Source of the DNA: Myxococcales bacterium | Lineage (GTDB): Bacteria; Myxococcota_A; UBA9042 | Assembly (NCBI GenBank): GCA_009692465.1 | Contig: SHZD01000026.1 | Span: forward strand, 1-43,049 | Direction: 5' to 3' | Length of the DNA stretch: 43,049 bases | Shown: positions 42,511 to 43,049 of the stretch, piece after piece | Layout: each line of letters begins with the position of its first letter | Numbering within the stretch: the stretch's first letter is position 1 | Program-made: the position numbers and the translations under genes | The notes under the pieces: model-generated | Told to the model about the DNA's origin: nothing | What the model saw: only the letters and a program-made list of their open reading frames with translations | Database searches by the model: none

Positions 42511-43049
42511 CAGAGCCTGCCTTGCAAATTCCGCCGCTGTCGCCTTTAAGTTATTCAGCAACAATTCTTGATTTTCCTTCACTTGCAGCAGGTAATCCGC
42601 TTCGGCCGCGCGTATGACCTTGGCAATTTCGGGCTGACAGCCCATTGCATCGATGGTAACTGTCGCACCACGCAGATTCAACGACCGGATGAGGTCAGGA
42701 ATTGCCGTGATTTCGTTGGTTTTCTCATCCACACGCAGCGACCCCAGCGTCACACCTTCGCCCGTCAAAAACGCCGACACCATGTGCACGCCGCTTAACC
42801 GCAACCGCCGATTCGCACTGCCGCGCAAAGTTTGGCCGTCGAACGCCACGTGCCCACCGTCCGTGGTCAGCGCCCCAGGCTCGCACAAAGCAGCCATCCA
42901 AGCGCGCACCGTTTCCTCAACGGCGATCGGATCAACCAGAGCCGTGATGTTCAAAATCGTGTCATGCGACGGCACGCCGTGCTTCAACGTCAAAAATGTC
43001 CGCAGCCATAGGATGTTGTGCTTCGCGAAAGCGGCGATGTCCTCGGCAT
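42511..43049 (-). pseudogene. ISAs1-family transposase fragment, truncated and cut by the window edge
   Basis: The frame enters from the right edge (EDIAAFAKHNILWLRTF, then LTLKHGVPSHDT) and shows the ISAs1 signatures: VAFDGQTLRGS with the first catalytic Asp, VDEKTNEITAIPDLI, and VTIDAMGCQPEIA with the second. Homology fades after YLLQVKENQELLLNN; the C-terminal part with the catalytic Glu is absent and the frame continues into the methyltransferase. It therefore cannot be an active transposase. No ISAs1 end was recognised at the junction. Confidence 0.85.

Overview
The window is a high-GC, gene-dense bacterial segment. It is rich in predicted lipoproteins, TPR/HEAT/EGF/Kelch/PEGA scaffold proteins and surface enzymes, and one protein ends in a MYXO-CTERM-like tail. 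This points to a Myxococcota/Bradymonadia-type (former deltaproteobacterial) genome; the lineage cannot be fixed from the sequence alone. No rRNA, tRNA, CRISPR or phage module was seen.

Layout. 1-3830: an aldo/keto reductase (minus strand) and a lipoprotein with a caspase-like His/Cys pair, surrounded by short inverted-repeat elements with CTAG ends (an 85-bp family and a 159-bp family). 3935-7210: a periplasmic M2 (ACE-like) peptidase followed by a divergent adenylosuccinate-synthetase paralogue. 7582-12585: a compact envelope-polysaccharide unit made of a YaiO-like TPR/beta-barrel protein, a membrane-anchored HEAT-repeat protein and a processive family 2 glycosyltransferase with an extra C-terminal domain. 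It is followed (12775-21043) by a run of co-directional envelope genes: an alpha/alpha-toroid lipoprotein, a coiled-coil/TPR-like lipoprotein, a PEGA protein, a Kelch lipoprotein and a DUF2723 membrane glycosyltransferase. 21336-30215: a cNMP-binding-domain protein, a GH18 chitinase-like protein with a MYXO-CTERM-like tail overlapping a PLP decarboxylase of the LysA fold, a cytochrome c/copper monooxygenase fusion, and a giant TPR/HEAT protein. 30407-31480: smpB and a small barrel lipoprotein. 31502-35731 (minus): a 1409-residue lipoprotein with 15 EGF modules, one of them split by an inserted domain. 35942-41440: a lipoprotein, an alpha/beta hydrolase, a 33-residue small ORF with an ideal ribosome site, a pteridine-reductase-like SDR with a substituted catalytic Tyr, and a GH63 glucosidase. 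41449-43049: a second 159-bp element, a methyltransferase, and an ISAs1 transposase remnant that reads in frame into it and leaves the window at the right edge.

How the parts work together. The 7582-12585 genes have the composition expected of a synthase-dependent exopolysaccharide machine: inner-membrane synthase, HEAT scaffold and outer-membrane TPR/porin. The downstream alpha/alpha-toroid, PEGA and DUF2723 proteins are plausible modifiers or envelope partners.

A second window-wide theme is short tandem repeats. Seven arrays with unrelated units (9, 12, 12, 17, 18, 19 and 20 bp) lie between genes, and six lie shortly upstream of a gene start. One (18884-19015) runs exactly up to a start codon and one (3881-3931) repeats a Shine-Dalgarno sequence three times. 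The repeats and the CTAG-ended elements are the most unusual non-coding structure here. The divergent PurA paralogue, the split EGF and the small ORF upstream of the SDR are the most unusual coding observations.
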